In this document: one piece after another, positions 27,130-36,649 of the stretch
Layout: each line of letters starts with the position of its first letter
Position numbering within the stretch: position 1 is the stretch's first letter
Source of the DNA: Mesobacillus jeotgali
Lineage (GTDB): Bacteria > Bacillota > Bacilli > Bacillales > Cytobacillaceae
NCBI RefSeq assembly: GCF_014856545.2
Contig: NZ_CP109811.1
Location: forward strand, 3,218,001 to 3,282,000
Direction of reading: 5' to 3'
DNA: 64,000 nt
Program-made: the position numbers and the translations under genes
The notes under the pieces: model-generated
Seen by the model: the letters and a program-made list of their open reading frames with translations, nothing else
Database searches by the model: none
What the model was told of the DNA's origin: nothing

Positions 27130-27781
27130 TTTGTCTCATTCTCCTTTCAACCAGCTTGCCAATGAATGTCAAGGAGATGACCATGAGATAATAGATCAGG
27201 CCGGCAAAGATCAGCGGCTCAAAAAATCTATACTGCTCACCGCCAACAATATACGCTCTCCGCATAATATCATTTGCTGCAATAACCGTTACAATCGCCG
27301 ATTCCTTCGTCAGGGTGATAAATTCATTCATCAAGGCAGGCAGGATATTCTTTAAAGCCTGAGGCAGGATGATGTCCCGCATCATACGATTGCCGGGAAC
27401 ACCAAGAGCCATCGCTGCTTCTTTCTGGCCTTTATCCACCGCTAAAATTCCAGCGCGAATGATTTCCGATATATAGGCTGCCGAATTTAAAGAAAAAGAA
27501 GCTACAGCAGCTGTGTAGGAGGAAATTTCAAAACCGATAATCTGCGGAGCTCCGTAGTAAATAATCATCAATTGCAAAATAAGCGGTGTGCCGCGAAAGA
27601 TGGATGTATAAACATCTGCGAACCAATGGAGCGCCTTGTATTTGCTAATTTTTAAGATTGCAAGGATGATCCCAAATGCAAAGCCCAGAAGCCCTGCTAC
27701 TAATACTATTTTCAGTGTGACGCCAATTCCCTTCAGAATATATGGCAACGAAGGAAGGATGGCGGTAAAATCAAGATCCAT
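27122..27781 (-). CDS. artQ: Polar amino acid ABC transporter, permease
   Basis: A 219-residue membrane protein with about five helices of the HisMQ type. The coupling motif is [21 protein letters not shown], which docks to the ATPase. The start at 27781 is preceded by AGAGAGGG. It overlaps artR. A hairpin in the gap to artP probably lowers its expression relative to the binding protein. Confidence 0.9.
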   Translation of the reverse strand: MDLDFTAILPSLPYILKGIGVTLKIVLVAGLLGFAFGIILAILKISKYKALHWFADVYTSIFRGTPLILQLMIIYYGAPQIIGFEISSYTAAVASFSLNSAAYISEIIRAGILAVDKGQKEAAMALGVPGNRMMRDIILPQALKNILPALMNEFITLTKESAIVTVIAANDIMRRAYIVGGEQYRFFEPLIFAGLIYYLMVISLTFIGKLVERRMRQSD

Positions 27782-27820
27782 ATTCTTAACAGCCCTCTCT
27801 GTCTATTTCATGAAGGAGAA

Positions 27821-27854
27821 AGGCGCCCAGAAGACATTAGCATTCTGAACGCCT
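27821..27854 (-). other. Intercistronic hairpin between artP and artQ
   Basis: AGGCG (27821-27825) pairs with CGCCT (27850-27854), with inner CAGAA/TTCTG. It lacks a real T tail. Such structures often protect the upstream mRNA or partly stop transcription, giving more binding protein than permease; this is inference. Confidence 0.5.
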
Positions 27855-27864
27855 GTTTTGATTC

Positions 27865-28656
27865 TTACTTTTCTCCGCCAAACCATTTAACGATCAATTT
27901 GTCTACTTCACCGTTTTCCATTTTTTCTTTCAGAACCTTGTTGAATTCCTCTGTCAGCTTGCTTCCTTTAGGGAACGCGATTGCTGAACCGGCTTCTTCC
28001 TCACTGCCATCTTCAATCGTGAATCCTTCCAGGTCAGGGTTGTTGTCGAAATACCCTTCCGCTACTGTATCTTCAATAATCGCTGCATCAATACGTCCAG
28101 CTTTAATTTCCTGCACCAATTCAGGGATTCTTGTGCGTTTCTCAATTTTGATATCTACTGTCTCAGCAATTTTTTCAGCTTCTTCTTCCTGAATGGATGA
28201 TAGCTGGACACCAACTGTCTTTCCTTTTAAATCTTCGATTGATTTGATGTTGCTGTCTTTAGAAGAAACAATCATATGCTTCGCTGTATAGTAAACATCA
28301 GTGAAATCAACGTTTTCTTTACGCTCAGGTGTTGGAGTCATGCCTGCCATGACAAAATCAACGCGGTCTGCCTGGATTGCACCGATAAGGCCGTTAAAAT
28401 CCATATCCTTAATTTCTACTTCATACCCCAATTCACTTGCAATCAGATTGGCTAAGTCTACGTCAAAACCGATGATTTCATCACTTGTAGCTGTTTCCAC
28501 GTATTCAAATGGAGGATAGTCTGCTGAAGTCCCCATAGTTAGGACTTTCTTTTCCTCACTGCCGGCACCGGAAGTTTTTTCAGTGCTTGTCCCGCATGCA
28601 GCGAGAAGTCCCATTAATAACACACTCATCGTAAAAATTGAAATTACTTTTTTCAT
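27865..28656 (-). CDS. artP: Arginine-type ABC transporter substrate-binding lipoprotein
   Basis: A 263-residue extracellular lipoprotein. The lipobox LLAAC ends a typical signal peptide, with Cys near residue 21. The mature protein is a type II periplasmic-binding fold of the family 3 class: TMGTSADYPPFEY, GFDVDLANLIASELG, and DGLIGALQ-like FNGLIGAIQADRVDFVMAGM, then TPERKENVDFT. The start has GGGGG upstream. It corresponds to B. subtilis YqiX/ArtP. The candidate ArgR operator upstream and ahrC in the same window support arginine or a related basic amino acid as ligand. Confidence 0.9.
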   Translation of the reverse strand: MKKVISIFTMSVLLMGLLAACGTSTEKTSGAGSEEKKVLTMGTSADYPPFEYVETATSDEIIGFDVDLANLIASELGYEVEIKDMDFNGLIGAIQADRVDFVMAGMTPTPERKENVDFTDVYYTAKHMIVSSKDSNIKSIEDLKGKTVGVQLSSIQEEEAEKIAETVDIKIEKRTRIPELVQEIKAGRIDAAIIEDTVAEGYFDNNPDLEGFTIEDGSEEEAGSAIAFPKGSKLTEEFNKVLKEKMENGEVDKLIVKWFGGEK

Positions 28657-28685
28657 TTGTTTGTTTTCCCCCTATAATGTTCATT

Positions 28686-28703
28686 CTGTAATTTTTATAC
28701 AAG
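28686..28703 (-). promoter_or_regulatory. Candidate ArgR/AhrC operator upstream of artP
   Basis: On the minus strand CTTGTATAAAAATTACAG matches the Bacillus ARG-box consensus CATGAATAAAAATKCAAK at about 14 of 18 positions. It lies 30-47 bp before the artP start, where a bound repressor could block transcription. Confidence 0.5.
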
Positions 28704-28836
28704 TTTATTAATATATCAGCTATTAAACTTATAGTTTCCTGTATAACAACTAATAATTATTAACTAAAATGTATTTTAACACATATTAATAAATATGCAA
28801 TAATATTTTTAAATATAAAAAAATACATTTTAGTCA

Positions 28837-29143
28837 TAGGCTCTGTCACACTTGCCTGTTGATTTTCGTTCCAGGCGCTTCGCTTTCCGCGGGAAGAATT
28901 TTGTAAAAGCCAACTGCCGGCTTTTTCAAAGATCAAATTCTTCCTGGCAGTCGGGGAGCCTCCTCGGCGATTTATGCGCCTGCGGGGTCTACCCATGACT
29001 TGCTCATCCCGCAGGACATTGATTTAGCTTCCTCGAACCTGCCCGCGCACGATGGAAATGCGTTAGCATTTTCGGAGGAGTCTTCGCGCCTTCCACTACA
29101 ATCAACAGGAGTTATGAAAAATATTTTGCCATAACAGAGCCTA
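28837..29143. mobile_element. MITE-like non-coding element with inverted terminal repeats
   Basis: TAGGCTCTGT (28837-28846) and ACAGAGCCTA (29134-29143) are perfect 10-bp inverted ends. Inside, CTGTTGATTTTCG near 28855 and ACAATCAACAG near 29107 form a second inverted pair. The interior is GC-rich compared with its surroundings (CGCTTCGCTTTCCGCGGG and GCGCCTGCGGGGTCT), like dispersed repeats known from many Bacillaceae genomes. No open frame encodes a transposase. If the outer TA is a target duplication, mobilisation by an IS630/Tc1-like transposase would fit; that is inference. Confidence 0.7.
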
Positions 29144-29154
29144 ACCATAAAAAA

Positions 29155-29181
29155 AAGAACCCCGGCAAAACCGGAGTTCTT
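29155..29181 (-). terminator. Terminator of brxB
   Basis: AAGAACCCCGG (29155-29165) pairs with CCGGAGTTCTT (29171-29181). On the minus strand a long T run follows. Confidence 0.85.
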
Positions 29182-29188
29182 CAAAAAC

Positions 29189-29626
29189 TTATATTTCTTC
29201 GCAATATTCTTCGAATGCATTTTGCAGTTTGTTCACTACTTGCATTGGGTCATGACCTTCGATTTCGTGGCGTTCGACCATTGTGCAAAGCTTGCCGTCC
29301 TTCAACAATGCGAAAGATGGAGATGATGGCGGGTAGCCAGTAAAATAGCTTCGTGCTTTTTCTGTTGCCTCTTTATCCTGGCCGGCGAAAACAGTCACAA
29401 GATTGTCTGGGCGCTTATCATAATGAACAGCATGTGCTGCTGCAGGACGGGCAATGCCTCCGGCGCAACCGCAAACCGAGTTTACCATGACAAGTGTTGT
29501 GCCTTCTTTAGCCAATGCTTGTTCTACTTCCTCACTCGTTGTTAATTCTGTATATCCAGCTGCCACGATTTCCTGGCGTGCCTGGCGGACTACATCATTC
29601 ATGAAAAAATTGAAATCCATGCTCAT
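29189..29626 (-). CDS. brxB: Bacilliredoxin BrxB (YqiW)
   Basis: A 145-residue thioredoxin-like protein that removes bacillithiol from mixed disulfides on oxidised proteins. The active site is the Cys-Gly-Cys of NSVCGCAGG (about residues 52-54), the mark of the BrxA/BrxB (DUF1094) family. The later stretch [11 protein letters not shown] is also conserved. The start is ATG 29626, 9 nt after AGGAGA, giving the exact length of the B. subtilis protein; earlier in-frame codons have no site. It implies that the organism makes bacillithiol. Confidence 0.92.
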   Translation of the reverse strand: MSMDFNFFMNDVVRQARQEIVAAGYTELTTSEEVEQALAKEGTTLVMVNSVCGCAGGIARPAAAHAVHYDKRPDNLVTVFAGQDKEATEKARSYFTGYPPSSPSFALLKDGKLCTMVERHEIEGHDPMQVVNKLQNAFEEYCEEI

Positions 29627-29774
29627 CGTTCGATCTCTCCTCTGCTGAAAAATAACTGGTACATAAATACATGATACCAATTAAAATAAATTTTTCAAAG
29701 TATGTTTAACTACCAGGAATTCCGGGAAAGGTAACAATACAGCTAGATCCATACCCCTAAACTCCCTAGATGAA

Positions 29775-29805
29775 GGACAACGGAACATTCCGTTGTCCGC
29801 TTTTT
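29775..29805 (+). terminator. Strong hairpin with T run on the plus strand
   Basis: GGACAACGGAA (29775-29785) and TTCCGTTGTCC (29788-29798) form a 24-bp near-perfect palindrome followed by GC and TTTTTTT on the plus strand. The genes on both sides are on the minus strand, so no obvious plus-strand gene uses it; it may shield meaB/brxB from antisense transcription. Its GGACAAC and GTTGTCC arms resemble array C units. Confidence 0.5.
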
Positions 29806-30966
29806 TTATAATAACGAAAAGCTGTCCAAATCGGACAGCTTATTTTTTGCCTCAAAAAAGGCTTTGAATAACTCATCGACTCCTGATGCAACTGGCCTGT
29901 TTCCCGAAATAACTTCATTTTCCACCTTTGGAAGCAGGTTCTTTATTGCTGGATTATTAAAGAAATTCATCTGAAGCTGATCGATGATCATATCATTCAG
30001 CCACTCTTTTGTCTGGAGTCTTCTTCTTTCACCAAAGATCCCGCTTTTTTTCGTGAATTGTTCAAAGGCAGTGATTGTTTCCCAAATCTCATCAATACCA
30101 CTATTCTGAATCGCTGAACTGGTCATGGCAGCTGTCTGCCAGCCTTTTGTCGCAGGCTGCAGGAAATGCAGGATCCGGTTGTACTCTTCTTTGGTCTTTT
30201 TCGCTGATTGTTCATTTGGGCCATCTGCCTTATTCACAATCACCGCATCCGCAAGCTCCATGATTCCTTTTTTCATTCCCTGAAGTTCATCGCCTGCACC
30301 TGTCAGGACGAGGAGCATGAAGAAATCGACCATATCCCTGACAATAACCTCACTTTGGCCTACACCCACCGTTTCAACCAGGATGACATCGAATCCGGCC
30401 GCTTCACATAACAGCATCGTTTCTCGTGTTTTACGGTGGACACCCCCAAGCTTTCCTCCTGAAGGTGATGGCCGGATGAATGCCCGTGGATTTCGCGCCA
30501 GCTTTTCCATCCTCGTTTTATCGCCAAGAATGCTCCCTCCGGTCAGGCTGGAGGTCGGATCAACCGCAAGAACCGCAACCTTATGCCCTCTATCGCATAA
30601 ATAGCTGCCAAAGCTCTCAATAAACGTGCTCTTGCCAGCTCCAGGAACTCCTGTGATTCCAATCCTGATAGAGCGTCCCGATTCAGGCAAAAGCTTATGC
30701 AGGAGGGTTTGGGCCGTATGAAAGTCATGCTCAGCATTGCTTTCAATCAATGTAATCCCTTTTGCCAGTGCTGTCCTGCCCCCGGTCTTGATTTCATCCG
30801 CAAGTGTCGCCGGATCCAAGCTGGGAGTATTCCTTTTCTTAACAAAACGTCCCGCTTTCGCTGCCGGTCTATCTGCATTTACACCCGACACTCCAGGCTT
30901 CACAACACTTGAAAACGAATCAGCCTTTTCTGGTTCGAACCATTCCGGCTTTTTTTCATCTGTCAT
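29806..30966 (-). CDS. meaB: Methylmalonyl-CoA mutase-associated GTPase MeaB
   Basis: A 386-residue G3E-family GTPase that guards cobalamin loading and protects methylmalonyl-CoA mutase from inactivation. The P-loop is GVPGAGKST, the family motif is DPTSSLTGGSILGDKTRM, then ETVGVGQSE (G3) and VNKADG (NKxD). N-terminal residues 1-60 are less conserved. The ATG shares a base with the mutB stop (TAATG), so translation is coupled. It is the last gene of mutA-mutB-meaB. Confidence 0.94.
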   Translation of the reverse strand: MTDEKKPEWFEPEKADSFSSVVKPGVSGVNADRPAAKAGRFVKKRNTPSLDPATLADEIKTGGRTALAKGITLIESNAEHDFHTAQTLLHKLLPESGRSIRIGITGVPGAGKSTFIESFGSYLCDRGHKVAVLAVDPTSSLTGGSILGDKTRMEKLARNPRAFIRPSPSGGKLGGVHRKTRETMLLCEAAGFDVILVETVGVGQSEVIVRDMVDFFMLLVLTGAGDELQGMKKGIMELADAVIVNKADGPNEQSAKKTKEEYNRILHFLQPATKGWQTAAMTSSAIQNSGIDEIWETITAFEQFTKKSGIFGERRRLQTKEWLNDMIIDQLQMNFFNNPAIKNLLPKVENEVISGNRPVASGVDELFKAFFEAKNKLSDLDSFSLL

Positions 30967-33146
30967 TAACTCGACACTTCCTCATAGCCCAGGCGCTCAT
31001 AAATGGTCCTTAAAACCTTCTGCGCTGCAACAGGGATGACCGTTCCAGGTCCAAAAATCGCGCTTGCTCCGTTATCGTAAAGGAATTGATAATCCTGGGC
31101 AGGAATCACGCCCCCGACTATGACGACAATATCCTCGCGGCCTAATTTTTTCAGTTCCTTCACCAGCTGCGGCAATAATGTTTTATGTCCTGCTGCCAAA
31201 GAGCTGATTCCGATCGCATGGACATCATTTTCAACTGCCTGGATCGCTGTTTCTTCAGGTGTTTGGAAGAGCGGGCCAATATCCACGTCGAAACCTAAAT
31301 CAGCGAATGCGGTAGAAATGACCTTTGCTCCGCGGTCATGTCCATCCTGTCCCATTTTCGCAATCATGATGCGCGGCCTGCGTCCTTCGTTTTCAAGGAA
31401 CTCCTCAGTCATTTGCTGCACCTCGGCAATTTCCTCCCCATTTGTGAACGCTGTGCTATATACCCCGCTGACGGATCGGATGATGGCTTTATGTCGTCCA
31501 GCCGCCTTTTCGATTGCATCTGAAATTTCTCCAAGTGTCGCCCTTTCGCGAGCAGCCCTTACCGCATATTCCAAAAGGTTGCCTTCGCCTGTTTCTGCCA
31601 CTCTTGCTAATTCATTCAGAGCTTCCTGGGCTTTTTCATCATCACGGTTTTCTTTAAGCTGTTTAAGCCTTTCAAGCTGTTTCGCCCGGACGGCTGTATT
31701 ATCGATATCCAGGATTTCCAGTGGATCCTCCTGGTCGAGTTTAAATTTATTCACGCCGATGATCGTTTCTTTTCCAGAGTCGATCTGGGCCTGGCGCCTT
31801 GCGGCTGCTTCTTCAATCCTCATTTTAGGTAGTCCGGTCTCGATTGCTTTCGCCATCCCGCCAAGACTTTCGATTTCTTCGATATGCTCCCAGGCACGCT
31901 GTATCAATGCATTTGTCAGACTCTCAACATAGTAACTGCCTGCCCATGGATCAATGACCTTCGTAATCCCCGTTTCTTCCTGAAGAAATAGCTGCGTATT
32001 ACGGGCAATGCGTGCGGAAAAATCGGTCGGCAGCGCAATTGCTTCATCCAGTGCATTGGTATGCAATGATTGAGTGTGGCCCATTGCCGCTGCATGTGCC
32101 TCTACCAATGTTCGAATAACATTATTATATGGATCCTGCTCGGTCAAACTCCATCCGGACGTTTGCGAATGAGTCCTCAAGGCCATCGACTTTTCATTTT
32201 TCGGATTGAATGTCTTGATCATTTTTGCCCAAATAAAGCGTGCAGCCCTCATCTTGGCTACTTCCATGAAATAATTCATCCCGATCGCCCAGAAAAAGCT
32301 TAGCCGTGGTGCGAATGAGTCAATATCGATTCCAGCCTTAAGGCCAGTTCTCACATATTCAAGACCATCCGCGAGCGTGTACGCCAATTCGATATCCGCT
32401 GGAGCACCCGCTTCCTGCATATGATAGCCTGAAATACTGATTGAGTTGAATTTTGGCATATATTTTGATGTGTACTCAAAAATACCAGCAATGATCTTCA
32501 TCGACATTTCCGGCGGGTAAATGTACGTGTTTCGGACCATATACTCCTTCAGGATGTCGTTTTGAATCGTCCCAGATAATTGATCCTGTGTTACGCCCTG
32601 TTCCTCGGCCGTCACGATGAAGAACGCCATGATGGGCAGCACAGCACCATTCATTGTCATGGATACAGACATCTGGTCAAGCGGAATTCCGTCGAACAGA
32701 ATTTTCATATCTAAAATGGAGTCAATCGCTACTCCTGCTTTTCCGACGTCACCCTCAACCCGGGGATGGTCAGAATCATATCCCCTGTGCGTGGCCAGGT
32801 CAAAGGCAACAGACAAACCTTTTTGCCCCATTGCAAGGTTTCGCCTGTAAAATGCGTTGCTTTCTTCCGCAGTCGAAAATCCAGCATACTGCCTTACCGT
32901 CCAAGGCCGGTTTACATACATTGCTGGATATGGTCCCCTCGTATAAGGAGGGATGCCAGGCATGCCTTCCATATGTTCTGATGACTTTACATCTTCTTTT
33001 GTATACACTGGTTTCACCTTGATCTGCTCATTCGTTTCAAATAACAGATCATCGATGTTCTGCTGTATATGCTGATTCACTTGTTCCTTGCTGACTTCCT
33101 TCTCCTCAGCAAACAAACGGACTTTTCTAAAATCAGGCTTTTGCAT
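30966..33146 (-). CDS. mutB: Methylmalonyl-CoA mutase large subunit
   Basis: A 726-residue adenosylcobalamin-dependent mutase subunit that turns (R)-methylmalonyl-CoA into succinyl-CoA. The N-terminal TIM barrel has [19 protein letters not shown] and [15 protein letters not shown]. The C-terminal B12 domain has the cobalamin ligand motif DGHDRG (DxHxxG), with [10 protein letters not shown] and VGGVIP. The ATG at 33146 has GGAGGTGGG upstream and lies inside the last codons of mutA (14-nt overlap). With MutA it forms the heterodimer; it completes the Ile/Val-derived propionyl-CoA route. Confidence 0.96.
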   Translation of the reverse strand: MQKPDFRKVRLFAEEKEVSKEQVNQHIQQNIDDLLFETNEQIKVKPVYTKEDVKSSEHMEGMPGIPPYTRGPYPAMYVNRPWTVRQYAGFSTAEESNAFYRRNLAMGQKGLSVAFDLATHRGYDSDHPRVEGDVGKAGVAIDSILDMKILFDGIPLDQMSVSMTMNGAVLPIMAFFIVTAEEQGVTQDQLSGTIQNDILKEYMVRNTYIYPPEMSMKIIAGIFEYTSKYMPKFNSISISGYHMQEAGAPADIELAYTLADGLEYVRTGLKAGIDIDSFAPRLSFFWAIGMNYFMEVAKMRAARFIWAKMIKTFNPKNEKSMALRTHSQTSGWSLTEQDPYNNVIRTLVEAHAAAMGHTQSLHTNALDEAIALPTDFSARIARNTQLFLQEETGITKVIDPWAGSYYVESLTNALIQRAWEHIEEIESLGGMAKAIETGLPKMRIEEAAARRQAQIDSGKETIIGVNKFKLDQEDPLEILDIDNTAVRAKQLERLKQLKENRDDEKAQEALNELARVAETGEGNLLEYAVRAARERATLGEISDAIEKAAGRHKAIIRSVSGVYSTAFTNGEEIAEVQQMTEEFLENEGRRPRIMIAKMGQDGHDRGAKVISTAFADLGFDVDIGPLFQTPEETAIQAVENDVHAIGISSLAAGHKTLLPQLVKELKKLGREDIVVIVGGVIPAQDYQFLYDNGASAIFGPGTVIPVAAQKVLRTIYERLGYEEVSS

Positions 33147-35088
33147 TTGCTCCCACCTCCAATTCATGAAGCATAGATGATAGAGTCTGCAACGCATTGC
33201 TTCTTACATGCAGGAACTCCTGTATACCGGCAATTTTCCATTCGCTTTGTTTTTCATCCGGGATGCCTGCCAGGTAAAGCTTAACATCGTGTTCACTGGT
33301 AATCTCCTGTGCCAGATTTGGCCCAAAAGAATTGTAGGACTGCTGATCTCCGCAAATAACAAACTGTTTCGCTTCAGACGAGTTAATAAAATCAATGGCT
33401 GCAGAATTGGAGTCCACTTCCCCGCTTCTTTCAGCAATGATTCCTCCGGCCGACAACAATCCGGAAATAAAATCTGCCCTTGCCTTATGCTTCTTCAACT
33501 CACCCAGGCAAATCAAGCCGACCTTTGGCAATGAACCTTTTTCCTGTAGCTTCTTTGCCCTGAACCTCAATTCTTCATATGGCTCAGCTAATCTTTTTAA
33601 ATTCAATGGAGCAAAACTTGGCTCCACTTCTTTGAAACTCTCTAACAGAGAGCTGTCAGACGAAATTTTGCCGATGGCAGCATCAAGTGAGTCGCTCATG
33701 TGATGGCTTTTGATCTCCTGGACTGCAGGTTTACTGATATTATCTGAAAGGTTGGCATAAACGTTCGTTCCAATCATGCTCTTTTTACGAGTAGCAATGT
33801 CCTGTTCACGGGCTTCAGCTGTCTGGGCTATCTGCTCCTGGAGCCAGCCTGATTTCAACGTTGCATAGATACCACCCTTTTGGTCCATATCAAGGAATAA
33901 TTCCCATGCCTTTTCAGCCAGTTCCTTTGTCAATGACTCTACATACCAGGAACCACCTGCTGGATCGGCTACTTTTTCAAGATGGGCTTCAGATTTGAGC
34001 ACCAGCTGCGTATTTCTGGCAACTCTTTCGGAAAAAGAATTCACAGTTCCTGCCGGTTCATCAAAGCTTCCACTATGCAGGTACTGAATTCCTCCTAAAA
34101 CTGCAGCAAATGCTTCATTGCCAACCCTAAGCATATTCACGTAGGGATCGAAAATTGTTTTTGTAAACTTCGAGGTTTCAGCTGATATGATCATTTTACG
34201 ATCTTCAGGCTCTGCTCCAAAAGCTTCAGCTGTTTTACTCCATAAGAGTCTGGCAGCTCTAAGCTTCGCAGTTTCCATAAAAAAGTTTGAGCCAATCGCA
34301 AAATGGAATACAAACTTTGATAACGCTTTCTTTAATTCCCAACCATTGTCGATCAGCTTTTGAAGGAGGTAAGCCCCGGTAGATATGGCAATTGCCAGTT
34401 CCTGCACGGCATTAGCACCGCTATTATGGTATGGGGCACTATTGACTAGTACAGTCTTAACTTCTGGTAATTGCTGTGCTGCTTCTTCAAGTACCTTTGC
34501 CCATTTCATAAAAAATTCATCTTCCCCGGCTGGGAGCCCGCCAAGCAAACCTGCTTCGGCAATTGGATCAGCTGCGACGAAACCTGAAAGTCCTTCATCA
34601 CTGCCTGATTCCTTTTCGGCAACAGCCAAAGCCGCAAGCAATGGCGTCTGTAACAATCCAGCATCCAGAGCTAATGGATACTTATTTTTATAGGAAGAAA
34701 TGAAGGAAATCAATGCACGGTTATCGGAAAACAACTCCTGTTTTACGTCAAAGGCAATAGCGGTTTGTCCCTTTGATAGCGCGTTGTCGAGTTTCTCTTT
34801 CAGTTCACCGACACTGGTGTAAAAAAGGCGGTTTGCAATCTGCCAGGGCTCAGAGTGATATCCTAGAGAATGGATGCCTCTTCTATAATCCAGCTGACCA
34901 GGCAGTTCTCCTGCCAATTCATCCGAAAATTCCCCTTTTGTATAAAGCGGCTTCAGAGTAATATTCTCATATGTATTCGTATAAAGAGAATCAATCGGTT
35001 TGCCTTTTAATGAGGCTGCAGCTTTTCCCTGCCAATCTTCAAATGTTGCATCTTTGAACGAGGTAGCTTTCATATTATCAATCGTCAT
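33133..35088 (-). CDS. mutA: Methylmalonyl-CoA mutase small subunit
   Basis: A protein of about 651 residues, homologous to MutB but without the cobalamin ligand: the region aligning with DxHxxG reads [12 protein letters not shown]. It is thus the structural, non-catalytic partner. The barrel half has [13 protein letters not shown] and [26 protein letters not shown]. The start is unclear. ATG 35088 has a close AAGG; ATG 35073 and GTG 35130 are alternatives. It stands 180 nt downstream of bkdB, past a terminator-like hairpin, so it may have its own promoter. Confidence 0.92.
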   Translation of the reverse strand: MTIDNMKATSFKDATFEDWQGKAAASLKGKPIDSLYTNTYENITLKPLYTKGEFSDELAGELPGQLDYRRGIHSLGYHSEPWQIANRLFYTSVGELKEKLDNALSKGQTAIAFDVKQELFSDNRALISFISSYKNKYPLALDAGLLQTPLLAALAVAEKESGSDEGLSGFVAADPIAEAGLLGGLPAGEDEFFMKWAKVLEEAAQQLPEVKTVLVNSAPYHNSGANAVQELAIAISTGAYLLQKLIDNGWELKKALSKFVFHFAIGSNFFMETAKLRAARLLWSKTAEAFGAEPEDRKMIISAETSKFTKTIFDPYVNMLRVGNEAFAAVLGGIQYLHSGSFDEPAGTVNSFSERVARNTQLVLKSEAHLEKVADPAGGSWYVESLTKELAEKAWELFLDMDQKGGIYATLKSGWLQEQIAQTAEAREQDIATRKKSMIGTNVYANLSDNISKPAVQEIKSHHMSDSLDAAIGKISSDSSLLESFKEVEPSFAPLNLKRLAEPYEELRFRAKKLQEKGSLPKVGLICLGELKKHKARADFISGLLSAGGIIAERSGEVDSNSAAIDFINSSEAKQFVICGDQQSYNSFGPNLAQEITSEHDVKLYLAGIPDEKQSEWKIAGIQEFLHVRSNALQTLSSMLHELEVGANAKA

Positions 35089-35233
35089 AAACCTTACTGT
35101 CCATAGTTCAGACAGCTTTCCCCCCTTCACAAAAATTGTAGTAAAATTCTAATTTTTATACTCTACTTTATTTTAGTATACGAATCCTTTTCTAGCAACG
35201 AAGGACATTTTTATACGGCAGAGCCAAAAATTA

Positions 35234-35258
35234 AAACGCCCAGGTTCTCCTGGGCGTT
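35234..35258 (-). terminator. Terminator of the bkd operon
   Basis: AACGCCCAGG (35235-35244) pairs perfectly with CCTGGGCGTT (35249-35258). On the minus strand TTTTAATTTTTG follows. Read-through into mutA would allow joint control. Confidence 0.8.
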
Positions 35259-35269
35259 CTGCATATTTA

Positions 35270-36604
35270 TTAATATATAGATGTTGTCTCTTTTGATGTA
35301 TTCTCAAGGATTTCCTTAACCCTTGCAAGGAAGCGGCCGCAAACCAGGCCATCCAGTACACGGTGATCAAGGGACAGACAGAGGTTCACCATATCACGGA
35401 CAGCAATCATGCCGTTGTTCATGACAACAGGGCGCTTAACGATCGATTCTACCTGGAGAATCGCTGCCTGCGGATAGTTGATGATTCCCATTGATTGAAC
35501 GGATCCGAAAGAACCTGTGTTATTGACTGTGAATGTTCCGCCTTGCATATCCTCGGAACGAAGCTTGCCTGTGCGTACCTTTTGAGCAAGTTCATTGATT
35601 TCACGGCCAATGCCTTTGATTGTTTTTTCGTCTGCATTCTTGATGACAGGAACGAAAAGGGCATCATCAGTAGCGACTGCAATGGAAATATTGATGTCCT
35701 TTTTCTGGATGATCTTATCTCCAGCCCACATGGAATTAATCTGCGGGAACTCTTTCAATGCCTGGGCAACTGCCTTCACGAAGAAAGCAAAGAATGTAAG
35801 GTTGAAGCCTTCTTTCTTTTTAAAGTCATCCTTAAGGCCATTCCTGTACTCTACAAGATTCGTAACATCCACTTCTACCATCGTCCACGCATGCGGAGCT
35901 TCGTGCTTGCTGCGAAGCATGTTAGCGGCAATCGCCTTGCGGATTCCAGTCACAGGAATCTCAATGTCACCGGCAGTCACAGGTACTGAAGGTGCTGGTG
36001 CTGCAGACTGGGCAGCCGCAGGCTGTGATGGCGCTGCAGTTTGAGTTTGTGTTGCTGGCTGTGAAACAGCAGGCTGTGTTTGTGAGCTTTCTTTTACTTC
36101 TTCTTTCTGTGTTGAAGCTTGTGGAATATTGCCAGAGTCAATGATTTGCTTTAGATCTTTGCGCGTAATCCTTCCGCCAGCTCCACTTCCTTTAACCTGG
36201 GTTAAATCTATGTTATTCTCCTGAGCGAGCTTCAATACAGCAGGTGAATATCTAGCTTTGCTTCCTTCATCCGCTGCCTTTGCTGGGGCTGGAGCGGCAC
36301 TTGCTGAAGTTGCGGAATTTGAATCAGCTGCATCCGCTGCTGGTGCTTCATCAGAAGTTCCGCCTTCGATTTCAATTGTGCAGATGATTTCCCCAACTGC
36401 CAATGTATCCCCTTCACCCGCAATCAATTCTTTGATTGTACCGGAAAATGAAGATGGTACCTCAGCATTTACTTTGTCGGTCATGACTTCTGCAAGTGGA
36501 TCGTATTTATTTACTTTGTCACCAACGGAAACCAGCCACTTGCTGATTGTCCCCTCAGTTACACTCTCACCTAATTGAGGCATTTTAATTTGTTCGATTG
36601 CCAC
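35270..36604 (-). CDS. bkdB: Branched-chain alpha-keto acid dehydrogenase E2 (lipoamide acyltransferase)
   Basis: A 444-residue core subunit of the BCKDH complex. In order: a lipoyl domain (lipoyl Lys in TDKVNAEV), an Ala/Pro/Ser-rich linker, the E1/E3-binding domain (YSPAVLKLAQENNIDL...GRITRKDL, about residues 115-150), a second Ala/Gln-rich linker, and the catalytic domain ending in SLDHRVLDG with the active His. The start is probably GTG 36604, 8 nt after AAGGAGG. The upstream ATGATGGAG reads through that site and is unlikely. Confidence 0.95.
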   Translation of the reverse strand: MAIEQIKMPQLGESVTEGTISKWLVSVGDKVNKYDPLAEVMTDKVNAEVPSSFSGTIKELIAGEGDTLAVGEIICTIEIEGGTSDEAPAADAADSNSATSASAAPAPAKAADEGSKARYSPAVLKLAQENNIDLTQVKGSGAGGRITRKDLKQIIDSGNIPQASTQKEEVKESSQTQPAVSQPATQTQTAAPSQPAAAQSAAPAPSVPVTAGDIEIPVTGIRKAIAANMLRSKHEAPHAWTMVEVDVTNLVEYRNGLKDDFKKKEGFNLTFFAFFVKAVAQALKEFPQINSMWAGDKIIQKKDINISIAVATDDALFVPVIKNADEKTIKGIGREINELAQKVRTGKLRSEDMQGGTFTVNNTGSFGSVQSMGIINYPQAAILQVESIVKRPVVMNNGMIAVRDMVNLCLSLDHRVLDGLVCGRFLARVKEILENTSKETTSIY

Positions 36605-36649
36605 AGATTGACCCTCCTTCTCCATCATTCTATATCCAATGTGACTATG

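Noticed and set aside
28760..29220. Small minus-strand ORFs across the MITE-like element
   Set aside because: Composition and position follow the repeat; no transposase motif and no ribosome site.
34385..34693. Plus-strand ORFs opposite mutA and other genes
   Set aside because: They are antisense shadows of clearly conserved genes, with no ribosome sites or recognisable domains.
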